A stretch of 64,000 bases of DNA from Collinsella sp. (GCA_019414025.1 DXMU01000036.1:1-64000); one strand, 5' to 3'; shown: positions 43,471 through 52,611, numbered from the stretch's first letter. Notes: generated by a model not told the origin, from the letters alone. A program made the numbers and translations.

Positions 43471-43869
43471 ATGAGAAAGATAGTTGTGGCGAGCCATTCC
43501 CTTCTCGCCCAGGGCTTCAAGGACACCCTCGAGTTCCTTACGGGTAAGGGCGACGCCGTCAACGCCGTGTGCGCCTACGTGAACGACAACGGCGAGGGGC
43601 TCGACGCGGCGGTCGAGGCGGCTCTTTCGGGCACTGACGAGGTCGTCGTCCTCACCGACGCGTACGGCGGCAGCGTGAACCAGCGCTTTTCCCGCTTCGC
43701 CTCCGACCGGATCCACGTGATCGCGGGTGTCAACCTCCCGCTCGCCATGACGGTCGCGCTCGCGCGCCCCGACGAGAAACTCGACTTCGACGCCCTCGTC
43801 AACGAGGCGCGCCAGCAGATCATCTACGTGAACGGTGCCAGTTCCGCCGAGTGCGACGACGACGAATAG
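43471..43869 (+). CDS. Mannose-family PTS system, EIIA component
   Basis: EIIA (132 aa) carries the phosphorylated His9 (IVVASHSLLAQG) and the VLTDAYGGSVNQRF segment. It closes the B-C-D-A PTS set. The C-terminal tail ends in an acidic run (ECDDDE). The GH172 gene follows 12 bp later, after GGAGG. Phosphorylation status of this protein would also be expected to feed the PRD domains of the LevR-like regulator; that is known for LevR systems and inferred here. Confidence 0.9.
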   Translation: MRKIVVASHSLLAQGFKDTLEFLTGKGDAVNAVCAYVNDNGEGLDAAVEAALSGTDEVVVLTDAYGGSVNQRFSRFASDRIHVIAGVNLPLAMTVALARPDEKLDFDALVNEARQQIIYVNGASSAECDDDE

Positions 43870-43881
43870 AGGAGGTCGACG

Positions 43882-45006
43882 ATGAGAGAGTTCCTTAAGG
43901 ACGTGTGGATGCACGGCGGTGAGGAAAGCCGCGCCATCACCCCCGAGAACATCACGGGCGAGAAGGGCCGCGCCGCCATGTCGGCCAGCCACCTCGGCGT
44001 CGGCCGCAAGGGCTCGTGCTGCGTGCCCCTTGAGTCCGGCGAGACCATCACGCTCGCGGACATCGAGGGCCCCGGCATCATCCGCCACATCTGGATGACC
44101 GTCCCCGACAAGACCGCCGCTGGCAGCTTCGTCATGCGTGACCTCGTGCTGCGCTTCTACTGGGACGACGAGGAGACCCCCTCGGTCGAGTGCCCTGTCG
44201 GCGACTTCTTCTGCAACGGCTTCGGTGAGCGCGCCATCGTCAACTCGATGCCCATCTGCGTGAACCCGACGGGCGGCATGAACTGCTACTTCGAGATGCC
44301 CTTCAGGAAGCACGCCAAGGTCACGCTTACGAGCGAGCACCCCGGGTTCATTAAGTACATCTTCTACACGTTCAACTACGCGCTCACCGACGTGCCGGAC
44401 GACGCCATGTACTTCCACGCCCGCTTTAACCGCGAGCGCAGCACCCGCAGGGGCGTCGACTACACCGTGCTCGACGGCGTGCGCGGCAAGGGCTACTACG
44501 TCGGCACCTACATGGCCCTGTGCGCCCTGGAGCGCTATTGGTGGGGCGAGGGCGAGATGAAGTTCTTCCTCGACGGCGACGAGGAGTTCCCCACGGTCAC
44601 CTCGACGGGGGCCGAGGACTACTTCGGCGGTGCCTGGGCCTTCCTCGACAGGCCGCCCCACGCGTTGCCCGAGGCGCAGTGCTTCAACACGCTGTTCGCC
44701 GGCTACCCGTACCGCTCGACGCGCGACGCCACGCGCGACCGCTTCAGCGCGGGCAAGCCGAACCCGAATCCGATGCTCGCGACTAACGACGACGCGCTGC
44801 CCAGGCACGGCCTCTACAGGTGGCACCTTCCCGACCCGATCTCGTTCAAGGAGGACCTGCGCGTGACGTTCCAGGACCTCGGCAACGACGACATCAAGCT
44901 CTACGAGCGCGAGGACGACATCTCCACCGTCGCCTACTGGTACCAAAGCGAGCCGCACGCCGTGCTCGCCCCGTTTGCCGCAAGGCAGGACCGCGTGCCC
45001 AGGTAG
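43882..45006 (+). CDS. GH172-family (DUF2961) glycoside hydrolase
   Basis: This 374-aa protein matches the DUF2961 family, now GH172, whose founding member acts on alpha-D-fructofuranosides (difructose dianhydride I) and whose other members act on D-arabinofuranosides. Recognisable segments are DIEGPGIIRHIWMTVPD, the acidic VGDFFCNGFGE, WGEGEMKFFLDGDEEFP (from about 221) and STGAEDYFGGAWAF (241-254), which hold the probable catalytic Glu residues. No signal peptide, so it is cytoplasmic. Placed between a PTS and a fructokinase gene, a fructoside substrate is most likely. Confidence 0.87.
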   Translation: MREFLKDVWMHGGEESRAITPENITGEKGRAAMSASHLGVGRKGSCCVPLESGETITLADIEGPGIIRHIWMTVPDKTAAGSFVMRDLVLRFYWDDEETPSVECPVGDFFCNGFGERAIVNSMPICVNPTGGMNCYFEMPFRKHAKVTLTSEHPGFIKYIFYTFNYALTDVPDDAMYFHARFNRERSTRRGVDYTVLDGVRGKGYYVGTYMALCALERYWWGEGEMKFFLDGDEEFPTVTSTGAEDYFGGAWAFLDRPPHALPEAQCFNTLFAGYPYRSTRDATRDRFSAGKPNPNPMLATNDDALPRHGLYRWHLPDPISFKEDLRVTFQDLGNDDIKLYEREDDISTVAYWYQSEPHAVLAPFAARQDRVPR

Positions 45007-45085
45007 GGTCGCCTCGAAACAAGCCAACGTTATGGGCGCCCGCGGTTGACCATGACTGCGGGCGTCCCTTTGTAAGGAGGATCAC

Positions 45086-45970
45086 ATGAGCGAAAAGCAA
45101 ATGAGGCTCGGCGCCCTCGAAGCCGGCGGGACCAAGATGGTCTGTGCCGTGGTGTCCGGCGACGGCGAGGTCCTCGACCGTATGGAGACCCCGACGCTTA
45201 CGCCCGCCGAGACCGTCCCGCAGATGATCGAGTGGTTCACCGCCCGCGATGTGGACGCGTTGGGCATCGGCGCCTTCGGCCCGACCTGCGTCGACCCCAA
45301 CGACGAGCGCTACGGCTCCATCCTCCAGACGCCCAAGCTCGCGTGGCGAGGCCATGGTCTTCGCGCCGCGTTCGCCGACGCCCTCGGGATTCCGGTGGCC
45401 TACGACACGGACGTGAACGTTGCCTGCCTCGGCGAAGTGGTCTTCGGCTGCTGCAAGGGGCTCGAGGACGCCGTCTACGTGACCATCGGCACCGGCGTGG
45501 GCGCGGGCGTCATGTGCGCGGGCAGACTCCTTCACGGCATGCTGCACCCCGAGGCCGGTCACATGCTGGTAAGGACCCGTCCCACCGAGGAGGGACGCTG
45601 CGTCTGCCCGAGCCACGCGAGCTGTCTCGAGGGGCTCGCCTCCGGCCCCGCCATCGCCGCGCGCTGGGGAAAGCCCGCGGCCGAGCTCGCGGACAACGAT
45701 GAGGTGTGGGCGCTCGAGGGGGATTATCTGGGGCAGATGTGCGCGAACCTCGTGCTCATGTACTCGCCTCGCCGCATCGTCCTCGGCGGCGGCGTGATGC
45801 ACCAGGAGCAGCTCTACGGCATCGTCCGCAAGAAGACCCTCGAATATCTGGGTGGCTACATCCAGACCGCCGAGCTTAAGGACATGGAGAGCTACATCTG
45901 CGCCCCGGGCTGCGGCGGCGACCAAGGAATCCTCGGCGCGGCCGAGCTGGCAAGAAGGGCGCTCGCGTAA
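45086..45970 (+). CDS. ROK-family fructokinase
   Basis: This 294-aa kinase should phosphorylate free fructose at position 6 with ATP. It has the ROK start GALEAGGTKMVCAV, the VTIGTGVGAGV phosphate motif, and the zinc-type signature HMLVRTRP followed by CVCPSHASCLEGLASG, in the form typical of ScrK/YdhR fructokinases rather than glucokinases. AAGGAGG precedes ATG 45086. As the last gene of the operon it would capture fructose released by the GH172 enzyme. A long terminator follows. Confidence 0.88.
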   Translation: MSEKQMRLGALEAGGTKMVCAVVSGDGEVLDRMETPTLTPAETVPQMIEWFTARDVDALGIGAFGPTCVDPNDERYGSILQTPKLAWRGHGLRAAFADALGIPVAYDTDVNVACLGEVVFGCCKGLEDAVYVTIGTGVGAGVMCAGRLLHGMLHPEAGHMLVRTRPTEEGRCVCPSHASCLEGLASGPAIAARWGKPAAELADNDEVWALEGDYLGQMCANLVLMYSPRRIVLGGGVMHQEQLYGIVRKKTLEYLGGYIQTAELKDMESYICAPGCGGDQGILGAAELARRALA

Positions 45971-46002
45971 CTTGCGCTCTCTCCGCCATACAACGCGTTA
46001 AG

Positions 46003-46052
46003 AAAAGACGAGCGCTTCTTGCCAATTGAGCGGCAAGAAGTGCTCGTCTTTT
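46003..46052 (+). terminator. Terminator of the fructoside PTS operon
   Basis: A 21-bp stem with one G-U pair (46003-46023 with 46032-46052) surrounds an 8-nt loop. The left arm begins AAAAGACGAGC and the right arm ends GCTCGTCTTTT, so it can stop transcription from both sides. Confidence 0.92.
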
Positions 46053-46086
46053 GCATTTGTTTTTGGGGCAGGACGCCCCGCCTCCA

Positions 46087-46329
46087 CTAGAGTCCCTGGA
46101 CCGCCACACCCACGAGGTTTGGACCGGTGTGGACAAGAAGCGCGGGGCTGATGTCGGAGCGGACGACCTCCACCGCGTTGGCCACGCGCTCGCACAGGGC
46201 CTGCTCCATGCGGTCGTAGAGGTCGGCGTGGGCCGAGGTGCGGCTCGCGGCAAAGCGCACCTTGGGGTGCTTCTCGACGATGGCGGCGATGAGCTTGACC
46301 TCGGTGCGATGCGGTACTTGCACAGCCAT
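46087..46329 (-). pseudogene. C-terminal fragment, DegV-like
   Basis: The 80 codons on the minus strand end VVRSDISPALLVHTGPNLVGVAVQGL, which resembles the last strand and loop of DegV-family fatty-acid-binding proteins (an HTGPG-type motif). No N-terminal two-thirds is present; upstream sequence has no matching frame. I treat it as a truncated gene. The family call rests on this one motif and is uncertain. Confidence 0.4.
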
Positions 46330-46952
46330 TTCGTGTGCGCGAGGCTGTTGGCTTTCTGGGCCACAGCAATCACCTTCCCCCTAGTATGATGACCTGAACA
46401 ATCCTCATGCTAGGGGGAAGGTTTTTGTCGCGTAGCGGAAATTGGCCTCCACCCGCTGAGCGGGTGGCTTTCTATGCCGCGCGTGCCGCGCGGCACGGAC
46501 TAAAGTCCATGAATAAAAACGAGGAAGGCCACGTCCGGCCTCCCTCGCAAAGGGTCTCTGATTACTCCCACTCATTGGGGACAGACTTAAATGAGTGCTC
46601 TTGAAATGCCGGCGCCTGGGGACGTTCTTTTCTGTCTGCAGTTTGGAACGTTCCTTTTCTGTCGGCAGTTTGGGACGGTCCTTAGAGCTGCAGCGCGCCA
46701 TGAGCGACGAGGCGAAGCGGATCATCCTGTCTTTTGAGTTCTAAGCATAAGCCCCTGTCTCTGAGCAATGACCGGTTCGCATTTGTGCGTATTTGCGTGC
46801 GTGGGATTGCGTGAATATGCGTATAGAAGCGACGTTTACGGGGCAAAAATGACCGTTTAGCGGTGAGATACGCAAAAAAGCGCACAGACGCGCGTGTCTG
46901 TGCGAATATAGAGCTGTCCGAAATGCAAGACGTTCTATGACACAGGAGGCAC
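46330..46952. other. Gene-free region with hairpins and repeats
   Basis: No gene is supported in about 620 bp. Visible structures: CCACCCGC/GCGGGTGG triloop hairpin (46449-46467); a 26-bp imperfect tandem repeat, CGTTC(C)TTTTCTGTC(T/G)GCAGTTTGG, at 46623-46675; a short frame ending DEAKRIILSFEF at 46744 that may be transposase debris; and a perfect 9-bp hairpin (CGCACAGAC/GTCTGTGCG, 46881-46904) just upstream of the next operon, a candidate operator. Confidence 0.45.
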
Positions 46953-48035
46953 ATGATGGCAGATTCTAAGCAGGCTCCGCTCGACGCCGCGGCAGCCGCC
47001 AAAGCAGCGTTCGCTTCGGTCCAGGACAAGCCGTTCCCCGACGATATTTTTACGGCTCCCGAGCTCCATTGGGCCGTCATCGGTTGCGGCGTTATCGCCA
47101 ACCAGATGGCTCAGTCCCTTGCTCTTGCCGGTCGCAAGCTTGCGGGCGTCGCCAACCGTACGCCGTCCAAGGCTCAGGCTTTTGCCGAGCAGTATGGCAT
47201 CGAGAAGGTCTACGACACGGTTGAGGACCTCTACGCCGATCCTGGCATCGACGCCGTCTACATCACTACCCCGCACAACACTCATATCACCTATCTGCGC
47301 GCTGCCCTGGCAGCCGGCAAGCACGTGCTCTGCGAGAAGGCCATTACCCTCAATTCCGCTGAACTCGATGAGGCCCGTGCCATTGCCGCCGAGCACAGCG
47401 TGGTCCTTATGGACGCCACCACGGTGCTTCACATGCCCTTGTATCAGGAGTTGCGTCGCCGCATGGATGCCGGCGAGTTCGGCCGCATGAACCTCGCTCA
47501 GCTCAACTTTGGTAGCTACAAGGAGTACGGCGACCTGACCAACCGTTTCTACAATCGCAACCTTGCCGGCGGTGCCATGCTCGATATTGGTGTGTATGCC
47601 CTGTCCGTCATGCGCCTGTTTATGGCGAGCCAGCCCGCCGAGGTCGTGTCTCTAGGCAACACCTGCGAGACTGGCGTCGATGTTGCGGGCGGCATCGTCT
47701 GCCGCAATGCCGAGCAGCAGCTGGGCGTCGTGAGCCTTACGCTTCACTCCAAGCAGCCCAAGCGCTCGGTCATTAGCTTCGACAAGTGCTATATCGAGGT
47801 CAACGATTATCCGCGTGCCGATCACGCGACCATCGTGTGGACTGCAGACGGTCACCGTGAGGAGGTCCACGCTGGCACCGAGGCATACGCTCTGTGCTAC
47901 GAGATGGCCGACCTGGAGAGGGCCGTTGCCGGCGATGATTCGAAGCGTGAGCTTCTGGGCTATGCTTCTGATGTTATGGAGCTTATGACCAAGCTTCGCG
48001 CCGATTGGGGAGTCGTGTACCCCGAGGAGGAGTAA
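46953..48035 (+). CDS. Gfo/Idh/MocA-family oxidoreductase
   Basis: This 360-aa NAD(P)-dependent enzyme acts on a sugar, cyclitol or related polyol; the exact substrate is unknown. After a 40-residue lead, WAVIGCGVIANQMAQSL starts the Rossmann fold. The catalytic region CEKAITLNSAELDEA contains the EKP-like motif with Ala in place of Pro, and GGAMLDIGVYALSVM is the usual downstream signature. ACAGGAGG precedes ATG 46953 (a second ATG follows at 46956). It forms a two-gene operon with a DeoR regulator starting 3 bp after its stop. Confidence 0.9.
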   Translation: MMADSKQAPLDAAAAAKAAFASVQDKPFPDDIFTAPELHWAVIGCGVIANQMAQSLALAGRKLAGVANRTPSKAQAFAEQYGIEKVYDTVEDLYADPGIDAVYITTPHNTHITYLRAALAAGKHVLCEKAITLNSAELDEARAIAAEHSVVLMDATTVLHMPLYQELRRRMDAGEFGRMNLAQLNFGSYKEYGDLTNRFYNRNLAGGAMLDIGVYALSVMRLFMASQPAEVVSLGNTCETGVDVAGGIVCRNAEQQLGVVSLTLHSKQPKRSVISFDKCYIEVNDYPRADHATIVWTADGHREEVHAGTEAYALCYEMADLERAVAGDDSKRELLGYASDVMELMTKLRADWGVVYPEEE

Positions 48036-48038
48036 GCG

Positions 48039-48785
48039 ATGCTAGCGGAAGATAGGCTCAACGCGATCGTGTCGATGGTTCAGCAGGCCGGCTCGGTTAC
48101 CGTGCCGGAGCTTGCCGAAGCCCTGGGCGTGACGGCGTCTACCATTCGGCGCGACCTGCAGACGCTCGACCGAGCACACCGTATCGCCAAGGTGCACGGA
48201 GGCGCGACAAGTCTGGAGCGCGCGCACGTGACGCGCGACCTAACGCTTAATGAGCGCAGCGATCTCCATAACGACGACAAGGAGCGTATCTGCGCCCGTG
48301 CGGCGGCACTTGTGGAGCCCGAGAGCTTTGTATACATCGACTCGGGTTCGACGACGCTCAGGCTCATCGAGCATCTTCCACACCTTGAAGATGTCACCTA
48401 TGTGACCGATTCCGTGCTCCATGCTCAACGCCTTGCTTTGCGCGGCATGCGTACCGTGGTGCTGGGTGGCGAGCTCAAACCCGAGACCGAGGCGCTCGTT
48501 GGCCCCGATGCCTTGGCAACCTTAGACCGCTACAACTTCAACTGTGGCTTTTGGGGCTCTAACGGCATTGCCGCCGAGCAGGGCTTCACGGCGCCCGATA
48601 TCGAGGAGGCACAAGTAAAGCGTATCTCGATGCGCCATACGGCCAAGCGCTTCGTAATCTCGGACGCCAGTAAATTTGGCATGGTGGCGCCCGTCAAGTT
48701 CGCGGACTTTCGTGACGCAACGATTATTACCGCAGGCGAGGTCCCCGCCAAGTACCGGACAATGGACAACGTCGTCACGGTCTAG
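48039..48785 (+). CDS. DeoR-family transcriptional repressor
   Basis: This 248-aa regulator has the N-terminal DeoR helix-turn-helix (VPELAEALGVTASTIRRDLQTL) with the wing KVHGGATSL, and the effector domain with VYIDSGSTTLRLIEHL, VLGGELKPETEALVGP and WGSNGI. It starts three bases after the oxidoreductase gene, so the pair is almost certainly one operon, and it probably controls that operon. The hairpin at 46881-46904 upstream of the oxidoreductase is a candidate binding site. Confidence 0.9.
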   Translation: MLAEDRLNAIVSMVQQAGSVTVPELAEALGVTASTIRRDLQTLDRAHRIAKVHGGATSLERAHVTRDLTLNERSDLHNDDKERICARAAALVEPESFVYIDSGSTTLRLIEHLPHLEDVTYVTDSVLHAQRLALRGMRTVVLGGELKPETEALVGPDALATLDRYNFNCGFWGSNGIAAEQGFTAPDIEEAQVKRISMRHTAKRFVISDASKFGMVAPVKFADFRDATIITAGEVPAKYRTMDNVVTV

Positions 48786-48799
48786 CGACGGGAAGGCCA

Positions 48800-49184
48800 A
48801 AACCACCACAAAGGGGACAGGCGCCTTTGTGGTGGGTCAATGGAAAAGCGGCAACGACCATCCCGGGCGCTGCCACTTTTGTTGTCTACCGGTTTATCTA
48901 AATCTGTAACAACCAGACCGTTAAAAGCAGGCTAGATGTTACAGATCGAGATACTTACGAACCGCGCCGTCCCTTTGTCTCAATCTGTAACATCTGGGAC
49001 TGATTTTGCCGAGTTACTGTTACAGATTGAGATTATTCCCTTGAGGGGATTCGAATGTCTCGATCTGTAACAGATAGACCGGAAAATGGGTTCTAACTGT
49101 TACAGATCGAGACGTTTTGGGACCGCGGCTGAGCCATCGCGGCAAAACCATCATAAAGGTGCCTGTTCCCATTGTGGTGGTTTA
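48800..49184. repeat. Composite palindromic element (three hairpins between inverted ends)
   Basis: The outer ends (48800-48836 and 49145-49184) are inverted copies sharing AAACCACCACAA and GGNACAGGC words. Between them are three hairpins at 80-81 bp spacing: arms at 48897-48911/48937-48951, 48978-48992/49018-49032 and 49058-49072/49098-49112, each built from TCT(A/C/G)(A/G)ATCTGTAACA and its complement. A further GCGGCAACGACC...GCTGCC hairpin lies near 48850. The element fills the space between two converging genes and encodes no protein. Confidence 0.85.
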
Positions 49185-49841
49185 GGGCTCCCAGGGGCAG
49201 GGGGCTTCGATGTGGATGTGCTCGCCGGTTACGGGATGCGTAAAGGACACGCTGTGGGCGTGGAGCATGAGGCCACAAGGACGCGGCGTCCCGTACAGGT
49301 CGTCGCCCACCAGGGGATGGCGCTCGCTCGCCAGGTGCACGCGAATCTGGTGTTTGCGGCCGGTGAGCAGCTTGACATCGATATACGAGCGCGTGGGCAG
49401 GCCGCGGCGGCTCTTAAGACGCTTGAGCACCTTCACGCGCGTTTGAGACGGCTTGCCGCTGGCGCCGACGCGCATCTTTCGGCTGTCGTGACGGTCGCGG
49501 GCGATGGGCTTGTCGATGAGCTTTTCGTTCCAGTCGATCTTGCCCTCGGCGAGCGCCAGGTAGTGCTTTTCGAACGCGTGGTCGATGATCATCTGGTCAA
49601 AGGCGGGCTGCGTCTGCTTGTCGAGTGAGAACAGCACCACGCCGGTGGTGTCACGGTCCAGGCGATTGAGCGGCTGCATGTCGGTCGCGGCAAAGCCGTC
49701 GCCCATCGCCAGCAGCAGGTCGCTGGCGTAGTCGGTAAGTGTGCGCTCGCCGGTGCCGTCACCGTGGACGATCATGCCGGCGGGCTTGTCGATGGCCATG
49801 AGCCAGGCGTCGCAGTAGAGGACTTGAGGTTCTTCGTTCAC
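49182..49841 (-). CDS. RluA-family pseudouridine synthase
   Basis: This 219-aa enzyme isomerises uridine to pseudouridine in rRNA or tRNA. The catalytic Asp is in LNRLDRDTTGVVLFSL, preceded by the IDKPAGMIVH motif, with LLTGRKHQIRVHLA near the C-terminus. There is no N-terminal S4 domain, so it is a short RluA-type protein and the modified position cannot be assigned. Its stop lies within the right end of the palindromic element. It is transcribed after a U32-family gene on the same strand (15-bp gap), and rRNA modification is a shared theme. Confidence 0.88.
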   Translation of the reverse strand: MNEEPQVLYCDAWLMAIDKPAGMIVHGDGTGERTLTDYASDLLLAMGDGFAATDMQPLNRLDRDTTGVVLFSLDKQTQPAFDQMIIDHAFEKHYLALAEGKIDWNEKLIDKPIARDRHDSRKMRVGASGKPSQTRVKVLKRLKSRRGLPTRSYIDVKLLTGRKHQIRVHLASERHPLVGDDLYGTPRPCGLMLHAHSVSFTHPVTGEHIHIEAPCPWEP

Positions 49842-49856
49842 GTGTAAGCCTTTCGG

Positions 49857-52352
49857 TTAGCTAATTCCCACAAACATGCAGCCCGAGGTGGCGCCGCGCA
49901 GGCGGGCGGCCGGCTTGCGGCCGGCTTGAGCCGCCTCGACAGCGCGACGGACGCGAGCGACGGCACGGCCAATCTCATCGGCCTCGAGCAAGGTTCCGTC
50001 GACCATAAGACGGCGCACGCCGGCATCGAGCAGCTGCGGAACTTGCGGCGTGAGGTCGATGGGGTAGGCGTCGTACAGGCGTGAGCGGCCGTGGATGTCG
50101 GTACGCACCGGCATGACCTTGCCGTCGATATTCTTGAGCGAGAGCTTGCGGGCACGCAGGCGGCAGTTGGCACAATCGTGGATGCAGCCGTTGGCAACCT
50201 GCAGAATGCAATGCTCGCTTGTCATGACGCGCGGGCGGCCAAAGACGGTGATGCCCAGAGCCGCGGGCGCGGCGGTGCCGAGCGAGATAATCTCGTCGAG
50301 CGTGATCTCGGGCGAGAGCCAAAACGCACCGGCTCCGCGCTCGGCAAGCGCCTCCATGCAGGGCGTGTTGTGCACCGGCAGGCAAGAGCGAATCTCGGCC
50401 GTGGCGCCAACCTGGGCGGCCAGGGCAAGCTCAGAGATGTTGCCAATAGCGACCGTAGCACCGGCAACAACCCATGGGTCAACGCGGACGTGGTCAACGG
50501 CGCGGCAGACCTCATCGAGCACGGGTACGATGCCCTGCTCAAACGTATCGGCGGGGGAGAGCTTGGCCGCATCGAGCGCGTCGGTGGTCATGTAGATGCG
50601 CGTTGCACCCTCCGCCCGTGCTGCCTCGGCGGCCTCGAGCGAGGTGACGGTGGCGCAGATCTGCGGCTCGTCGCGGTAGTGCTCGGGCGCGGGGCGGGAA
50701 TCACTGGTGACAATCGCCGGCAGCTCGAGCGTTTTCGCGCGCTCCGCGTACGGCGCCAGAATGGCCTCTTCCAGCGCCTTGCAAGCGGCGGCGCGCACCT
50801 TATGTACGGCGGAGAAACCCATGCCACAGCCCTCATCGAGCGCCACCTCAAAGCTCGCAGCCTCAAAGGGAGAGGAACCCATGCGGCCGACGTGCTCAAC
50901 CAGATCGGACGCCTCGACCGCACGGGTCTTGGCGGCTTCGACGGTAAAGCCCGTGGCCGTGGCCGTAAGCGAAGGGTCGTCGCAGCAGGTGAGCGTAACG
51001 GTAAACGGCTCGCCCAGACGCGCCACGACGGACACATCAACAGCTCGGCGGCGCAGCACATCGCGCTTGAGCGCGGCGCCGGCGGCGTCGATGGCACGCT
51101 GACTGCGAATCACGCGGACGCGGCAGCCCTCGGGCATGCTGCGGGGTACGCGACATTCGATGACTTCACCGGCTGCGGCATCATCGGCGGCAATGGTGGT
51201 CAGGAACTGGTCAAACTCGTTATCGTGGCGAAGCTCCAGCAGGTCGCCCTTGCCCACGGGCTCAAACAGCTCAATACGGGCGATGGCGGCGCGGCGACGG
51301 CGGTCGTCGGGCTTGAGGCCGCGCACATCGCGGTTGGCCGGGCGGCTGCCCAGCACCGTGCCCACGATCTGGCCGCGGTTGTTGGAACGCTCATAGCTCA
51401 TCATCTCGTCGCCCGAGGTGCCGTCCTGATAGGCGTGCGTAAAGTCGCGGTTAAAGCAGCGCTTGAGCTGGCGCTGGCGGTCGTCTTTCTCGTCCTTGGC
51501 AACGGTGGTTCCGGCCAGCATGTCATCAATCTGATGACGATACACGTCGACGATGGAATACACGTAATCGGGCGCCTTCATGCGGCCCTCGAGCTTGAGC
51601 GACGCGGCGCCGGCGTCATACAGGCGGCGAACAAGTTGTGAAGTGTTGGTGTCACGCGGGCACAGCGCGCGCTCGCGACCGGCAGGGGAGAGCGAACGGC
51701 CGTTCTCGTCGATCAGCTCGTAAGGCAGGCGACAGGGCTGAGCGCACATGCCGCGGTTGGCCGAGCGTCCCGCCATGGCAAAGCTCGACAGCAGGCACAG
51801 GCCCGAGTAGCAAAAGCAGATGGCACCGTGGCTAAAGACCTCCAGGTCAACGTCAGGCGCGGCGTCGTGGATGGCGGCGATCTCGTCGATGGAGAGCTCG
51901 CGCGACAAGGTCACGCGGTCGGCGCCCTGCTCACGGCACCAGATAGTCCCGCGGTCATCGTGGATGTTCGCCTGGGTCGAGATATGCGTCTCGATGCCGG
52001 GCATGGTGCGCTTGACCTCAAAGAACAGGCCCCAGTCCTGGATAATGAAGGCGTCGGCGCCCAGCGTGGAGCAGCGATGGATGAGCTGCAGCGCATCGCT
52101 CATCTCGGACTGCTTGATGACGATGTTTACCGTGACATAAACGCGCGAGCCGGCCAGGTGTGCAGCGCGGCAGGCCTGCTCAAAGGCCTCGTCGGTAAAG
52201 TTCGTTGCCTTGCGGCGGGCGTTGAAGCTGCCCATGCCGCAGTAGATGGCATCGGCGCCAGCAGCGAGTGCGGCGGCAAAGGGCTCCGGGCCTCCGGCGG
52301 GGGCCAAGAGCTCGGGCCTGCGGTTGGTGGTTCGACTGGCGGTTGCGGTCAT
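49857..52352 (-). CDS. U32-family protein (RlhA/YdcP-like rRNA hydroxylation)
   Basis: This 831-aa protein belongs to the so-called peptidase U32 family. The N-terminal TIM-barrel part has PELLAPAGGPEPFAAALAAGADAIY and the signature EVFSHGAICFCYSGLCLLSSF with GRSANRGMCAQPCR, whose cysteines probably bind an Fe-S cluster; LKLEGRMKAPDYV follows. The C-terminal half carries further Cys residues (CIHDCANCRLR). The E. coli homologue RlhA hydroxylates C2501 of 23S rRNA, a more likely role than proteolysis. It is longer than RlhA (653 aa). Upstream of the pseudouridine synthase gene. Confidence 0.87.
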   Translation of the reverse strand: MTATASRTTNRRPELLAPAGGPEPFAAALAAGADAIYCGMGSFNARRKATNFTDEAFEQACRAAHLAGSRVYVTVNIVIKQSEMSDALQLIHRCSTLGADAFIIQDWGLFFEVKRTMPGIETHISTQANIHDDRGTIWCREQGADRVTLSRELSIDEIAAIHDAAPDVDLEVFSHGAICFCYSGLCLLSSFAMAGRSANRGMCAQPCRLPYELIDENGRSLSPAGRERALCPRDTNTSQLVRRLYDAGAASLKLEGRMKAPDYVYSIVDVYRHQIDDMLAGTTVAKDEKDDRQRQLKRCFNRDFTHAYQDGTSGDEMMSYERSNNRGQIVGTVLGSRPANRDVRGLKPDDRRRRAAIARIELFEPVGKGDLLELRHDNEFDQFLTTIAADDAAAGEVIECRVPRSMPEGCRVRVIRSQRAIDAAGAALKRDVLRRRAVDVSVVARLGEPFTVTLTCCDDPSLTATATGFTVEAAKTRAVEASDLVEHVGRMGSSPFEAASFEVALDEGCGMGFSAVHKVRAAACKALEEAILAPYAERAKTLELPAIVTSDSRPAPEHYRDEPQICATVTSLEAAEAARAEGATRIYMTTDALDAAKLSPADTFEQGIVPVLDEVCRAVDHVRVDPWVVAGATVAIGNISELALAAQVGATAEIRSCLPVHNTPCMEALAERGAGAFWLSPEITLDEIISLGTAAPAALGITVFGRPRVMTSEHCILQVANGCIHDCANCRLRARKLSLKNIDGKVMPVRTDIHGRSRLYDAYPIDLTPQVPQLLDAGVRRLMVDGTLLEADEIGRAVARVRRAVEAAQAGRKPAARLRGATSGCMFVGIS

Positions 52353-52457
52353 ATCCTGCCTTTCAAAATGCTCAGATACTCAAAAGTATAGTGGTGCCGT
52401 CGCGGCAGGCGATGCCCGCAGCCTAAGCAGGACAAAGTCTTCAGCAGCCTCTCGGGC

Positions 52458-52525
52458 AAAAATGATCCCTTTTCCTCCGTCCCTAAGGGATCACGTGATC
52501 CGAAGGGGAGGAGGAAAAGGGATCA
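52458..52525. repeat. Long palindrome, copy 1 of the ATGATCC/CTCCGTCCC element
   Basis: Perfect 16-bp arms TGATCCCTTTTCCTCC (52463-52478) and its complement (52510-52525) enclose a 14-bp perfect palindrome, GGATCACGTGATCC (52488-52501). The first 36 bases match 53190-53225 at 33 positions in the same orientation, so related elements lie on both sides of the ridA gene. Confidence 0.8.
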
Positions 52526-52611
52526 GTATTCGGGCACGTCGCCGGTCACGCCGTTCATCGGCCCGTACGCGCCGTTGGGCGATAAAATATTCTCGCAATG
52601 TGATAATAATC

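Noticed and set aside
43468..45027. Minus-strand open frame opposite EIIA and GH172
   Set aside because: The plus-strand genes have clear motifs and binding sites; the reverse frame is a GC-bias shadow.
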